Assembly (NCBI RefSeq): GCF_903645355.1
Contig: NZ_CAHJXR010000002.1
Location: 302,854-366,853 of the forward strand
Origin: Schaalia sp. Marseille-Q2122
Lineage (GTDB): Bacteria; Actinomycetota; Actinomycetes; Actinomycetales; Actinomycetaceae
Direction of reading: 5' to 3'
Length of the DNA: 64,000 bases
A program made the position numbers and the translations under genes. The notes beneath the pieces were generated by a model. That model saw only the letters and a program-made list of their open reading frames with translations, searched no databases and had not been told where the DNA came from. Positions 18,186 to 28,191 of the stretch are shown in pieces (the stretch's first letter is position 1; the number at the start of each line of letters is the position of its first letter).

Positions 18186-18409
18186 GCCTCACGGGCAAGG
18201 AACTCGTGCAGAGCGAGGGTTTCAACCGGAAACTTCCGGTAGGCAAGGTAGTCGTGCAGGAACGACACGTGCTCTGGGCACGACAACCATGTCTTGTGGC
18301 GCCCGGTGTGGATCGCGGGGTTTGACCACACCAGGGCATGGGTCGCCTTCTCCTCGCACTCGCGAGCTGAGCAGATGAGGTCGCGGGGGCCGCGAGCAAG
18401 AGCCATCAT
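18167..18409 (-). CDS. Small conserved actinobacterial protein with Cys pairs
   Basis: This protein of about 80 residues contains SARECEEKATHALVWSNP and KTWLSCPEHVSFL, a layout seen in a small actinobacterial family with two spaced cysteines and histidines that could bind a metal. The family is sometimes mislabelled acetone carboxylase. The function is unknown. The upstream in-frame codon at 18442 is less likely, because GGAAGG sits 5 nt before ATG 18409. It converges on and slightly overlaps the PH-domain gene. Confidence 0.7.
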   Translation of the reverse strand: MMALARGPRDLICSARECEEKATHALVWSNPAIHTGRHKTWLSCPEHVSFLHDYLAYRKFPVETLALHEFLAREAHSTTE

Positions 18410-18508
18410 CGAATCCTTCCACGGGTGGGAGTTCCTGACCAAACCTGACCCTTACCAGTCTAGAGCCGCCTTCAGGGCGGCCAACAGTGCCCGCCGGAGG
18501 GGGGAGGC

Positions 18509-18514
18509 GATAAT
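18509..18514 (+). promoter_or_regulatory. -10 hexamer GATAAT for a leaderless phosphatase gene
   Basis: GATAAT ends 6 nt before ATG 18521. The spacing equals that of the other leaderless genes in the window. Confidence 0.45.
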
Positions 18515-18520
18515 AGAGAG

Positions 18521-19000
18521 ATGAAACACACTCTCGTCCTCATTCGACATGCTCAAGCCGAAGCACACTCCTTCGATGGCGACCATAGTCGGCCGCTGAG
18601 CGCACGCGGTCACAGGCAGGCTCAGTCCCTTGCCGCACGCCTGGCGGAGCTTTTGCCCGCCGTCGACATCATGGTCTACTCCGATGCTCGCCGAACCCAA
18701 GAGACCGCCGAGCACATCCGCCAAGCCTGTCCTCCGACGAAAGAATGGGCCGACCATGGCGTGTATTTCGCGATGCCCAGTGACATTCTCACCCTGATTT
18801 CCGGCTTCACAGAGGCCACGACAGCCATCATCGTCGGACATGAGCCGACAGTGTCCGAGGTCGGCGCTTTCCTCGCCAGGGATTCCCAGGATATTCATCG
18901 AGGCGTTCCCACGGCCACCGCCCTCGTCCTGCGCAGTGACGAAACGTGGGCGAATATTGGACCGCACTCGTGCAGTCTCGAAATCCTCCACCAGCGGTAG
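18521..19000 (+). CDS. SixA-like histidine phosphatase
   Basis: This 159-residue protein begins TLVLIRHAQAEAHS. The short RHA-type motif and the small size are those of the SixA branch of histidine phosphatases, which can dephosphorylate phosphohistidine on signalling or PTS proteins. The second histidine lies in IIVGHEPTVSE (about residue 106). The substrate is not known here. It is the second RHG/RHA phosphatase within 2 kb, but the two are not close paralogues. Confidence 0.82.
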   Translation: MKHTLVLIRHAQAEAHSFDGDHSRPLSARGHRQAQSLAARLAELLPAVDIMVYSDARRTQETAEHIRQACPPTKEWADHGVYFAMPSDILTLISGFTEATTAIIVGHEPTVSEVGAFLARDSQDIHRGVPTATALVLRSDETWANIGPHSCSLEILHQR

Positions 19001-19114
19001 GGCGCGCTCAGCTCTGTTAGCAGCGGCACGCCCAGCAGGGCGTGCGCGCAAAACAAGGTGGCCAGGAATGCCGTTAGAATAACGAGGTACGTATCTACCC
19101 CAGAGGAAGCACTG

Positions 19115-19876
19115 ATGTCGGGACACTCTAAGTGGGCAACCACCAAGCATAAGAAGGCCGCTATTGACGCCAAGCGCGGCAAGCTCTTCGCTCGCCTCAT
19201 CAAGAACATCGAGGTCGCAGCACGCACCGGTGGTGGCGACCCCGCAGGTAACCCCACTCTCTTCGACGCCATCCAGAAGGCAAAGAAGAACTCCGTCCCC
19301 GCCGACAATATCGACCGCGCCGTCAAGCGCGGCTCCGGTGCTGAAGCCGGTGGCGCAAACTACGAAACCATCATGTACGAAGGCTATGGCCCCAACGGCG
19401 TTGCTTTCCTTGTCGAGTGTCTGACCGACAACCGCAACCGTGCAGCATCAGACGTTCGCCTTGCCTTCAACCGCTCCGGAGGCTCCCTGGCTGACCCCGG
19501 CTCGGTCGCCTACCTCTTCTCCCGTCGTGGCATCATCGAAGTGCCCGCAGCCGACGGCGTTGACGAAGACTCCCTCATGGAAGCCGTCCTCGACGCAGGC
19601 GCCGAGGAGGTCATTGACCTGGGTGAAGGCTTCGTCATTGAGTGCGAGCCCACCGATCTGGTGGCCGTGCGCACCGCATTGCAGGAAGCAGGCGTTGACT
19701 ACGACTCTGCTGAAGTCCAGTTTGTTGCGTCTACCGAGGTTGACCTGGATGTTGAGGGCGTGACGAAGGTCAATAAGCTGATCGACGCCCTTGAAGACTC
19801 CGATGACGTTCAGAACGTCTACCACAATATGACCATGTCGGACGAAGTCCGCGCCCACTTTGAAGAGGAAGAGTGA
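19115..19876 (+). CDS. yebC: YebC/PmpR-family translation/transcription factor
   Basis: This 253-residue cytoplasmic protein has the family opening [23 protein letters not shown] and normal length. Members act as DNA-binding regulators or, as recently shown for some, as ribosome factors relieving stalls at proline runs. The longer frame from 19058 is set aside because AGAGGAAGC lies directly before ATG 19115. It heads a cluster with pdxST and ruvCAB, an actinobacterial arrangement. Confidence 0.95.
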   Translation: MSGHSKWATTKHKKAAIDAKRGKLFARLIKNIEVAARTGGGDPAGNPTLFDAIQKAKKNSVPADNIDRAVKRGSGAEAGGANYETIMYEGYGPNGVAFLVECLTDNRNRAASDVRLAFNRSGGSLADPGSVAYLFSRRGIIEVPAADGVDEDSLMEAVLDAGAEEVIDLGEGFVIECEPTDLVAVRTALQEAGVDYDSAEVQFVASTEVDLDVEGVTKVNKLIDALEDSDDVQNVYHNMTMSDEVRAHFEEEE

Positions 19877-19878
19877 GC

Positions 19879-20774
<896 letters not shown>

Positions 20775-20781
<7 letters not shown>

Positions 20782-21368
20782 CCATCGGTGTTCTCGCCCT
20801 TCAGGGCGACGTTGCCGAACACATGCGGGCGCTGGAGGAATCCGGCGCCCGCGCCGTGTCAGTGCGACGTGAGCGCGAACTGGATGGCCTCGATGGCCTG
20901 ATTATTCCTGGCGGCGAATCCACGGCCATCTCCAACCTCATGCTCTCCTTCGGGCTGTATGAGCCCTTGAAGGCGCGCATTGATGCTGGTCTGCCGGTGT
21001 GGGGAACCTGCGCGGGCATGATTATGCTCGCCTCGGAGATCCTTGACGGGCGCGAGGATCAAAAGAGCTTTGCCGCCATGGACATGACTGTGCGTCGTAA
21101 TGCTTTTGGTCGTCAGGTGGATTCCTACGAGGAAGACCTGGACGTGAAGGGCGTTGAGGGCGGTCCCTTCCACGCGGTGTTCATCCGCGCCCCGTGGGTG
21201 GAGCGCATTGGCGAGGGGGTTGAGGTGCTTGCCCGCGCTGGGAATGATCCTGACGGCCCCTTGGTGGCGGTGCGCTCGGGCCGCGTCATGGCGAGCTCTT
21301 TCCATCCTGAGGTGGGTGTGGATCACCGTATGCATGCCCTGTTCGTCAGCATGTGTGAGGGCAGTTAG
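20775..21368 (+). CDS. pdxT: Pyridoxal 5'-phosphate synthase glutaminase subunit PdxT
   Basis: This 197-residue glutaminase feeds ammonia to PdxS. It shows [10 protein letters not shown], the nucleophile cysteine in WGTCAGMI (about residue 78), and the catalytic His-Glu in FHPEV near residue 176. The ATG overlaps the end of pdxS. The family assignment is unambiguous. Confidence 0.96.
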
Positions 21369-21403
21369 ATCTCACTGTTGAGGCAGGGAGGGGAGGGTGC
21401 GCT

Positions 21404-22039
21404 ATGCGTGTCATGGGTATTGACCCGGGTTTGACCCGTTGTGGGATCGGCGTCGTGGACGTTGATGCTTCGCGGCGCGCCCACCTCGTCCATGTGGGGG
21501 TTGCTCGTTCGGCAACAGAGATGGCCACCCACCTGCGTCTGCGTGATATTGCGAACGCGATTGATGCCGTCATTGAGCGCTACCAGCCTGAAGTTGTGGC
21601 GATTGAACGGGTTTTCGCTCAGGACAACCTCCAGTCGGTCACGACAACCATGCAGGTCATGGGTGCGGCGATGGTGTGTGTGGGGCGTGCGGGCCTTCCA
21701 ATGGCGGTCCACACGCCTTCTGAGGTGAAGGCTGCCATCACCGGCAGTGGGACGGCTGATAAGGCGCAGGTGCAGCATATGGTGGCGCGTGTGCTTGGAC
21801 TGGCTCAGGCGCCCAAACCTGCTGATGCTGCGGATGCGTTGGCGATCGCGATCTGTCATGCCTGGCGGGGGACAGGTTTGCTGGGGGCTGGGGATGATTC
21901 TCAGATTTCGGTGTCGATCTCAGGCAAGCTGCAGGCTCGCGGTGAGATGACCCCCGCGCAGCGCGCATGGGCGGAGGCTCAGGCCGCGCAGCGTCGTACG
22001 GGCGCTGTGGATCCGCGTCTGCGCAAGAGTGGGCAGTGA
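21404..22039 (+). CDS. ruvC: Crossover junction endodeoxyribonuclease RuvC
   Basis: This 211-residue Holliday junction resolvase has the first catalytic aspartate in GIDPGLTRCG (D7), a glutamate in VVAIERVFAQ and the C-terminal acidic pair in PADAADALAIAICH. The C-terminus is about 30 residues longer than in E. coli and basic. GGAGGGGAGG lies upstream of ATG 21404. It belongs to the ruvC-ruvA-ruvB cluster. Confidence 0.96.
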   Translation: MRVMGIDPGLTRCGIGVVDVDASRRAHLVHVGVARSATEMATHLRLRDIANAIDAVIERYQPEVVAIERVFAQDNLQSVTTTMQVMGAAMVCVGRAGLPMAVHTPSEVKAAITGSGTADKAQVQHMVARVLGLAQAPKPADAADALAIAICHAWRGTGLLGAGDDSQISVSISGKLQARGEMTPAQRAWAEAQAAQRRTGAVDPRLRKSGQ

Positions 22040-22158
22040 CCCCTCTAGGGGTGTCATGCGGGGGCATGCCACCAAAGCGGCTAGTATCGTACATATGTTC
22101 GCATGAGGGCTTGGCCTCAGAGCTTTTCCGGTGAGTGAGGGTAGAAAGGACGCTGCGG

Positions 22159-22752
22159 GTGATCGCACAGCTTAGGGGAGTGGTGGAGCATGTGGGCCTC
22201 GACCAGGTGATCCTCATGGTCGGTGGCATCGGCTGGAGCGTCCACGTTACGCCCGCAGCAGCGCAGGGCATGGTCAAGGGCATTGAGGTCACCGTTCACA
22301 CGGCCATGATTGTGCGTGAGGATTCCATGACGCTTTACGGCTTTGCGTCCTTTGATGAACGTGAGGTTTTTGAGCGTCTCCTTGGCGTGTCGGGGATTGG
22401 TCCACGCACTGCCCTCGCTGCGCTGTCGGTCCTTAACCCCGATGATCTGCGCCGCGCGGTCCGCGATTCTGACGTGGCAACCTTGCAGCGCATCCCGGGT
22501 GTTGGAAAGAAGTCCGCTCAGCGTATGGTCCTCGAGATCGGGGACAAGCTGGGTATCCCCGCTCACGTCGATCCGCTGTCTACCCCCGCCGCGCAGGACG
22601 AGGCTGCCGCCGAGGTCAAGTCTGCGCTCATTCAGCTGGGTTGGAGTGACGCGGTGGCGTCGAAGGCCTTGGATTCTTTGGCGGGGCAGGGTTTGGGGGC
22701 CTCGGATCTTTTGCGTGCAGCGCTGTTGAAGCTGGGAGGCCAGCGTGGCTGA
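22159..22752 (+). CDS. ruvA: Holliday junction branch migration protein RuvA
   Basis: This 197-residue protein binds four-way junctions and tethers RuvB. The first domain begins [13 protein letters not shown]; helix-hairpin-helix segments [14 protein letters not shown] and [12 protein letters not shown] are present. The small C-terminal domain ends the protein. The frame is open from 22135, but GTG 22159 gives the family N-terminus and has AGAAAGGA 8 nt upstream. It overlaps ruvB by 8 nt. Confidence 0.96.
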   Translation: MIAQLRGVVEHVGLDQVILMVGGIGWSVHVTPAAAQGMVKGIEVTVHTAMIVREDSMTLYGFASFDEREVFERLLGVSGIGPRTALAALSVLNPDDLRRAVRDSDVATLQRIPGVGKKSAQRMVLEIGDKLGIPAHVDPLSTPAAQDEAAAEVKSALIQLGWSDAVASKALDSLAGQGLGASDLLRAALLKLGGQRG

Positions 22753-23815
22753 GGATTTCGATATTCCCGGATACTCCGCCGCCGAGGTTCCTCCCACGGA
22801 GAGCCTGCGTATTGTTGCCCCCGATGCGGGGGACTTAGAACGCGCTGCCGAAGCCGCGTTGCGTCCTAAACGTTTGGCGGATTTTGTGGGTCAGCCGGTG
22901 GTGCGCGATCAACTGCAGCTCGTTCTTGATGCTGCGCGCGCCCGAGGCGTTCCCGCCGACCACGTGCTGCTTGCTGGCCCTCCCGGGCTGGGGAAGACGA
23001 CGCTGGCGATGATTGTTGCCGCTGAAATGGGCACCTCCTTGCGCCTGACATCCGGTCCGGCCATTCAACACGCGGGCGATCTGGCGGCGATCCTGTCTGG
23101 GCTTCAGGAGGGGGACATTCTCTTCATTGATGAGATTCACCGCCTGGCGCGCACGGCAGAGGAAATGCTCTACTTGGCCATGGAGGATTTCCGCGTCGAT
23201 ATTGTGGTCGGTAAGGGGCCGGGCGCGACGTCGATTCCACTGACCTTGCCGCCCTTTACTGTGGTCGGTGCGACGACCCGCTCTGGGTTGCTGCCCGCGC
23301 CGTTGCGCGATCGTTTCGGCTTCACCGCTCATCTTGAGTTCTATGATGTGGCCGACCTGGAGCTCGTCGTGAAGCGTTCAGCTGGGCTCCTGGGCGCACC
23401 GATTGATGAGGAAGCGGCCCACGAGATCGCTTCGCGTTCGCGCGGTACCCCTCGTATTGCCAATCGTTTGCTGCGCCGGGTGGTGGATTTCGCTCAGGTC
23501 CGCGGCGACGGGAGGCTTTCCTTGTCCGCCGCGCAGGGGGCGCTGACCCTCTTCGAGGTTGACCGCTATGGCTTGGACCGCTTGGATCGCGCGGTACTGG
23601 AGACGATTTGCCTGCGTTTCGCTGGCGGCCCGGTGGGGTTGACGACCCTTGCCGTGACGGTTGGGGAGGAAGCGGAGACAGTGGAAACCGTTGCCGAGCC
23701 ATATCTGGTTCGCGAGGGTTTCCTCATGCGTACTTCTCGTGGGCGCGCCGCGACGCAGAAAGCCTGGCAGCATTTGGGCTTGACGCCTCCACAAGAGGGC
23801 ACGCTCTTTTCCTAA
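22745..23815 (+). CDS. ruvB: Holliday junction branch migration ATPase RuvB
   Basis: This 356-residue AAA+ motor has Walker [11 protein letters not shown], Walker [10 protein letters not shown], sensor-like [18 protein letters not shown] and a C-terminal winged-helix DNA-binding domain. Length is normal. The GTG start lies within the ruvA end, implying coupling. About 190 bp without a gene separate it from yajC; no terminator is obvious there. Confidence 0.97.
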   Translation: MAEDFDIPGYSAAEVPPTESLRIVAPDAGDLERAAEAALRPKRLADFVGQPVVRDQLQLVLDAARARGVPADHVLLAGPPGLGKTTLAMIVAAEMGTSLRLTSGPAIQHAGDLAAILSGLQEGDILFIDEIHRLARTAEEMLYLAMEDFRVDIVVGKGPGATSIPLTLPPFTVVGATTRSGLLPAPLRDRFGFTAHLEFYDVADLELVVKRSAGLLGAPIDEEAAHEIASRSRGTPRIANRLLRRVVDFAQVRGDGRLSLSAAQGALTLFEVDRYGLDRLDRAVLETICLRFAGGPVGLTTLAVTVGEEAETVETVAEPYLVREGFLMRTSRGRAATQKAWQHLGLTPPQEGTLFS

Positions 23816-24006
23816 AAGGGGGGCGCGCGGGAACCTCGTAGAAACGGGGCAGTGGCGCTTCAGAGCAGATGAGGGGACAGATACAAGCGACATCACAGTT
23901 CTCAAATACCCCGGTGATGCATACAGAATCGATGGAGGGGACTAGACTGCTTGTGGTGCGGAATGTCCGCGCAGCTGTTTTCTGCTGAGAAAAGAGGTCC
24001 CTCGTC

Positions 24007-24405
24007 ATGGAGTTCCTTACGAACAACCCCATGCTCATTGTTCTCCTTGGTCTGCTGGTTCTCATGATGATTATGAGTTCTCGTGGCCGCAAGAAGATGA
24101 TGGAGCAACAGGCTGAACAGGAACGCATGCTCAATGAGAGCCTCGTGCCCGGTGTGTGGGTCAGGACCGGAATTGGTCTGTGGGCACGCTACGTTGATAC
24201 CGACGGCGACATCGTGATCCTCGAAACAGCTGACGGTACTGAGATGTACTGGGAGCGTTCAGCGATTCGCGAAGTCGGCGAGCTGCCCTTCGCTCCAGAG
24301 ATTGACGCTGCCGAAGCTGTCGACAGTGAGGACGAGGACGAGCGCGTGTTTGGCCTCGACTCTGATCCCACCGATACGGATCCTTCCGGTCAATCCAAGC
24401 TCTGA
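24007..24405 (+). CDS. yajC: Preprotein translocase subunit YajC
   Basis: This 132-residue protein has one N-terminal membrane helix (about residues 7-24) followed by a short YajC domain (VPGVWVRTGIGLWARYVD) and an acidic tail. YajC associates with SecDF at the Sec channel. secD follows 42 nt downstream and secF overlaps secD, so the three form an operon. AAAGAGG lies upstream of ATG 24007. Confidence 0.92.
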   Translation: MEFLTNNPMLIVLLGLLVLMMIMSSRGRKKMMEQQAEQERMLNESLVPGVWVRTGIGLWARYVDTDGDIVILETADGTEMYWERSAIREVGELPFAPEIDAAEAVDSEDEDERVFGLDSDPTDTDPSGQSKL

Positions 24406-24447
24406 TTCCTGCACCCCGTCACACAACATCATCTGAAGGTTTAGAAC

Positions 24448-26388
24448 GTGTCGTCTAAGAAGCGCCGTCCCGTGCGTTCGCTCCTTGTGTTGCTCGTTGC
24501 CATCGTCGCCTCTATTGGCGCACTGGTTGCGGGTCATCAGACACAGGGAGCGTCCTACACCCCGCTACTCGCCCTTGACCTTGAGGGCGGTACGCAACTG
24601 ATCCTCACCCCTGTATCCACGGCCGCAGACGACCGTGAAGTCACGGAGAAGGACATCGCAGAGGCCATTAACATCATTCGTCAGCGTGTTGATGCCTCTG
24701 GCGTTGCCGAAGCTGAAATCACCTCCCTGGGGACGAGCAATATCGTCGTCGCCCTGCCGGGTACTCCCTCGCAGGAGACCCTGGATCTGATTCGCTCCTC
24801 CTCGCAGATGGACTTCCGTCCGGTCCTCCAAGCTGGGCAGGCGGTGACCACCGCCGACGAGCAGGCGATGTCCTCCATCGGCGGACAGCAGCAGGGCGAG
24901 GCCGCTCAGTCGGGTGAAGTCGTTCAGTCTGGCGAACATGCTCAATCCGCTGAGGCCGCCCAATCTGCTGGCGATGCCGAACCTGTGACGCAGGCACAGT
25001 CCGCTGATGCTGCGCAGAGCGAACCTCAGCTGGTGCCGCTCGTCGCTTCTGAGGAAGAAGCGATGCAGATTGCCGACCACAACCGCGATGGCAAGCTCTC
25101 TGACGCCCCCGAAGGCCCGACCACCAACAACTCTGATCTCAAGTGGATCACCGAGCAGGCCATCTTCGACTACCTCACCCTCGATTGCACCTCCGCTGAG
25201 GCGCGCACGAAGCGTGCCGTGTCGGACCCGGCGAAGCCCTTTGTCACCTGCGACAGTGAAGGGTTTACGAAGTTCATTCTTGGACCCGTTGATGTTTCTG
25301 GCGACAAGCTGTCGAGTGCCGCTGCCGGCCTCATCTACAACAATCAAGGCCAGCCCACCGGCGAATGGGGCGTCAACCTCACCTTCGACTCCGAAGGGTC
25401 TGCCCTTTTCGCTGAGTCCTCCAAGCGCCTCTATGAGTTCCAGGAAGACCAAGAAGGTCCGCGCTACGGCGCCGGTGCTGCACGTAACCACTTCGCTTCG
25501 GTCTTGGATGGTCGCGTTATCACCGCTCCGGCAATGAACGCCATCATTCCCGATGGACACGCTCAGATCTCCGGTAATTTCACCGCCAACTCCGCCGCAG
25601 CCCTGGCTAACCAGCTGAACTTCGGCTCTCTGCCCCTCAACTTTGAGGTCCAGTCTGAACAGCAGATTTCCGCCACCCTTGGTGCGGAACACCTTGAGAA
25701 GGGCATTTGGGCTGGCCTCATCGGCCTGCTCCTCGTTGTCTTGTACATGGTGTGGCAATACCGTGGTCTGTCGCTCCTGTCGGCCACCTCACTGCTCGTC
25801 GCTGGCCTTCTCACCTACATGGTCATCACCCTCCTGTCCTGGCTGATCGGCTATCGCCTCTCCCTCTCGGGTGTTGCGGGCCTGATTGTCTCGGTGGGTG
25901 TCACAGCCGACTCCTTCATCGTCTACTTTGAACGTATCCGTGACGAGGTCCGCGATGGACGTCCTCTGACGGCCGCCGTGTCTGAAGGCTGGGAGCGCGC
26001 CAAGCGCACGATCCTTATCTCCGACGCCGTGAACCTTGTGGCAGCGGTGGTCCTCTACGTCCTGGCTGTCGGTGGCGTGCAGGGCTTCGCCTTCACCCTC
26101 GGCGTGACGACGATCGTTGACCTTGTGGTGATCTTCCTCTTCACCCACCCGATGATGGAGCTACTCGTGCGCATTCCCTTCTTCGGAAACGGGCACAAGC
26201 TTTCTGGCCTTGACCCAGAGCACCTGGGCGCCAAGAGCGGCATCACCTACGCGGGCCGCGGTCGCGTGACCGTACGCGAGCCCGTCCGTGATGCTGAAGG
26301 TAAGCGCCTGTCCCTGGCCGAACAGCGTCGTCAGGAGCGCCTTGCTGCTGAATCCGCCGTTGCAACTGTTGAAGAGGGTGAGAAGTGA
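24448..26388 (+). CDS. secD: Protein translocase subunit SecD
   Basis: This 646-residue subunit helps Sec export using the proton gradient. It has one N-terminal membrane helix, a large extracytoplasmic part beginning LDLEGGTQLILTP, and a C-terminal five-helix RND-type domain (about residues 415-590) with GVAGLIVSVGVTADSFIVYFERI. An unusual insert at about residues 147-190 is built from repeated AQS/QSGE-like units. The GTG start is followed by a basic MSSKKRRPVRS. Confidence 0.95.
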   Translation: MSSKKRRPVRSLLVLLVAIVASIGALVAGHQTQGASYTPLLALDLEGGTQLILTPVSTAADDREVTEKDIAEAINIIRQRVDASGVAEAEITSLGTSNIVVALPGTPSQETLDLIRSSSQMDFRPVLQAGQAVTTADEQAMSSIGGQQQGEAAQSGEVVQSGEHAQSAEAAQSAGDAEPVTQAQSADAAQSEPQLVPLVASEEEAMQIADHNRDGKLSDAPEGPTTNNSDLKWITEQAIFDYLTLDCTSAEARTKRAVSDPAKPFVTCDSEGFTKFILGPVDVSGDKLSSAAAGLIYNNQGQPTGEWGVNLTFDSEGSALFAESSKRLYEFQEDQEGPRYGAGAARNHFASVLDGRVITAPAMNAIIPDGHAQISGNFTANSAAALANQLNFGSLPLNFEVQSEQQISATLGAEHLEKGIWAGLIGLLLVVLYMVWQYRGLSLLSATSLLVAGLLTYMVITLLSWLIGYRLSLSGVAGLIVSVGVTADSFIVYFERIRDEVRDGRPLTAAVSEGWERAKRTILISDAVNLVAAVVLYVLAVGGVQGFAFTLGVTTIVDLVVIFLFTHPMMELLVRIPFFGNGHKLSGLDPEHLGAKSGITYAGRGRVTVREPVRDAEGKRLSLAEQRRQERLAAESAVATVEEGEK

Positions 26389-27491
26389 TGATGAGTTTCG
26401 CTCAGTGGGGCAACGCCCTCTACTCCGGTGAGAAGTCCTACAAGGTCGTCGGTCACCGCAAGCGCTTCGTCACGGCCACCCTCGTGGTCCTGGCCCTGTC
26501 TGCACTCATTGTCGGCATCTTCGGTCTGAACCGCTCCATCGAGTTCACGGGTGGCTCGCAGTTCACCGTTGTCGGCGTCTCTGAGAGCTCCGAGGCGATT
26601 GCCCGCGAGGTTGCCGCCGAACAGAAACTTCCCGGCGACATTCGCGTGACCTCCCTTGGCGTCGACTCAATGCGCGTCCAGGCCGAAACACTCGACCCCG
26701 ACGCAGCCAGCGCGATGCGTGATGCCCTGGCACAGGCCTACGGCGTTGAGCCGACCAGCGTCCAGTACGAATCCATCGGCCCCTCTTGGGGTAAGGACGT
26801 CACCTACCAGGCGGCTTTGTCCCTCGTGATCTTCCTGGCCCTGGTCAGCGTCCTCATGACGGTCTACTTCCGCTCGTGGACGATGTCCCTGTCGGCGATG
26901 GTCGCCCTCCTTCACGACGTGTTCGTGACTGTGGCCTTCTTCGCCCTCGTGCGCGCCGAGGTGTCGCCTGCAACCGTCATCGGCTTCCTGACGATTCTCG
27001 GTTACTCGCTCTACGACACCGTCGTGGTCTTCGATAAGGTGCGTGAGCTGACCGCCGACGTGTGGGACCAGAAGCACTACACCTTCGGTGAGCGCGTGAA
27101 CCTGGCCGTGAACCAGACCATGGTTCGTTCGATTAACACCTCGATCGTGGCCCTACTACCTGTTGGCGCGATCTTGTTCATCGGCTACTACCTGCTTGGT
27201 GCAGGTACGCTGATTGACATCTCCCTTGCCCTCTTTGTTGGCATGATCGCTGGTACGTACTCCTCGATCTTCATCGCCTCCACCCTGCTGGTGGCTTTGG
27301 AGGATCGTCGCGCGCGCACCCGCGAACACAACGCTCTTGTCGAGCGCACCCGTGAACGTCGTTCCGGCCGTGACTCCAAGGCTGAAGACCTCGCGGTCTC
27401 CTTCACCGAGGATGCCCCCGAAGGCGCCATCACAGCCGGTCAGCGTCTGTCGAACCGTGCTCAGCCCTCCCGAAAGAAGAAGAAGCGATGA
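26388..27491 (+). CDS. secF: Protein translocase subunit SecF
   Basis: This 367-residue partner of SecD has six membrane helices. Characteristic segments are RSIEFTGGSQF near the first helix and VTVAFFALVRAEVSPATVIGFLTILGYSLYDTVVVFDKVRE in the membrane domain. Three possible starts stand in a row (GTG 26385, ATG 26388, ATG 26391); ATG 26388 overlaps the secD TGA by one base and is chosen. The C-terminus is long, charged and ends in a lysine run. apt overlaps its end by ATGA. Confidence 0.94.
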   Translation: MMSFAQWGNALYSGEKSYKVVGHRKRFVTATLVVLALSALIVGIFGLNRSIEFTGGSQFTVVGVSESSEAIAREVAAEQKLPGDIRVTSLGVDSMRVQAETLDPDAASAMRDALAQAYGVEPTSVQYESIGPSWGKDVTYQAALSLVIFLALVSVLMTVYFRSWTMSLSAMVALLHDVFVTVAFFALVRAEVSPATVIGFLTILGYSLYDTVVVFDKVRELTADVWDQKHYTFGERVNLAVNQTMVRSINTSIVALLPVGAILFIGYYLLGAGTLIDISLALFVGMIAGTYSSIFIASTLLVALEDRRARTREHNALVERTRERRSGRDSKAEDLAVSFTEDAPEGAITAGQRLSNRAQPSRKKKKR

Positions 27492-28024
27492 GTACACTCA
27501 ACCCCGAAATTGCCGAACTCGTCACCTGCAATCTTCGTGAGATCCCCGATTTCCCCGAAGAGGGCGTCCTCTTTCGAGACATTACGCCGCTGCTGGCTAA
27601 TGGCCCAGCGTTCGGACGTCTGATCGAACTGCTGGCGGATCATTACCGCGGGCGCATTGACGCCGTAGCCGGCCTGGAGTCGCGTGGTTTCATCCTCGCC
27701 GCACCTCTGGCAACTGCCTTGGGCATTGGCATGGTGACCATCCGTAAGGCAGGCAAGCTGCCTGGACCTGTCATCGGTGTGGACTACGCCCTTGAGTATG
27801 GCACTGCCCGCATGGAACTGCGCCCCGATTCTGTCGAGGATGGCCAGCGAGTGCTCGTCGTGGACGACGTGCTTGCGACCGGCGGTACCGCTGCTGCTTC
27901 GGTGAAGCTGCTGCGCAACTGTGGCGCTGAGGTGGCGGGCGTTGCCGTGCTGCTGGAGCTCGTCGACCTCAACGGCCGTTCCCAGCTTGAAGGCATCGAG
28001 GTTGAGGCCGCTGTGCGCTTCTGA
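27488..28024 (+). CDS. apt: Adenine phosphoribosyltransferase
   Basis: This 178-residue purine-salvage enzyme joins adenine and PRPP to give AMP. The PRPP-binding motif VLVVDDVLATGGTAAA is clear (about residues 120-135), as are FPEEGVLFRDITPLL and the adenine loop ESRGFIL. The ATG overlaps the secF stop by 4 nt. A strong terminator follows, closing the yajC-secD-secF-apt unit; relA starts independently. Confidence 0.95.
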   Translation: MSTLNPEIAELVTCNLREIPDFPEEGVLFRDITPLLANGPAFGRLIELLADHYRGRIDAVAGLESRGFILAAPLATALGIGMVTIRKAGKLPGPVIGVDYALEYGTARMELRPDSVEDGQRVLVVDDVLATGGTAAASVKLLRNCGAEVAGVAVLLELVDLNGRSQLEGIEVEAAVRF

Positions 28025-28077
28025 ACGAGGTCTTGTCGATCGGCCATGACAGCGAGCTGATCTGGCACGACACGCGA

Positions 28078-28112
28078 GTGAGGGTGGATCTGGTGATCCA
28101 CCCTCACTTTTT
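28078..28112 (+). terminator. Rho-independent terminator after apt
   Basis: A perfect 12-bp stem (28078-28089 with 28096-28107) and 6-nt loop are followed by TTTTT. This is one of the clearest terminators in the window. Confidence 0.92.
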
Positions 28113-28179
28113 GCGTCTGTGACCAGGGCGAATACTGGTCCATCTGTGGGCAATGTCAGTCATTTAATCCTGTGGCGGT

Positions 28180-28185
28180 TATCAT
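28180..28185 (+). promoter_or_regulatory. -10 hexamer TATCAT for relA
   Basis: TATCAT ends 6 nt before ATG 28192. The intervening AGGAAA could be weak ribosome-site sequence, but the spacing fits a leaderless transcript. Confidence 0.5.
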
Positions 28186-28191
28186 AGGAAA

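Noticed and set aside
24565..25758. 397-codon minus-strand ORF opposite secD
   Set aside because: It is antisense to a confident secD and shows no domain or ribosome site.
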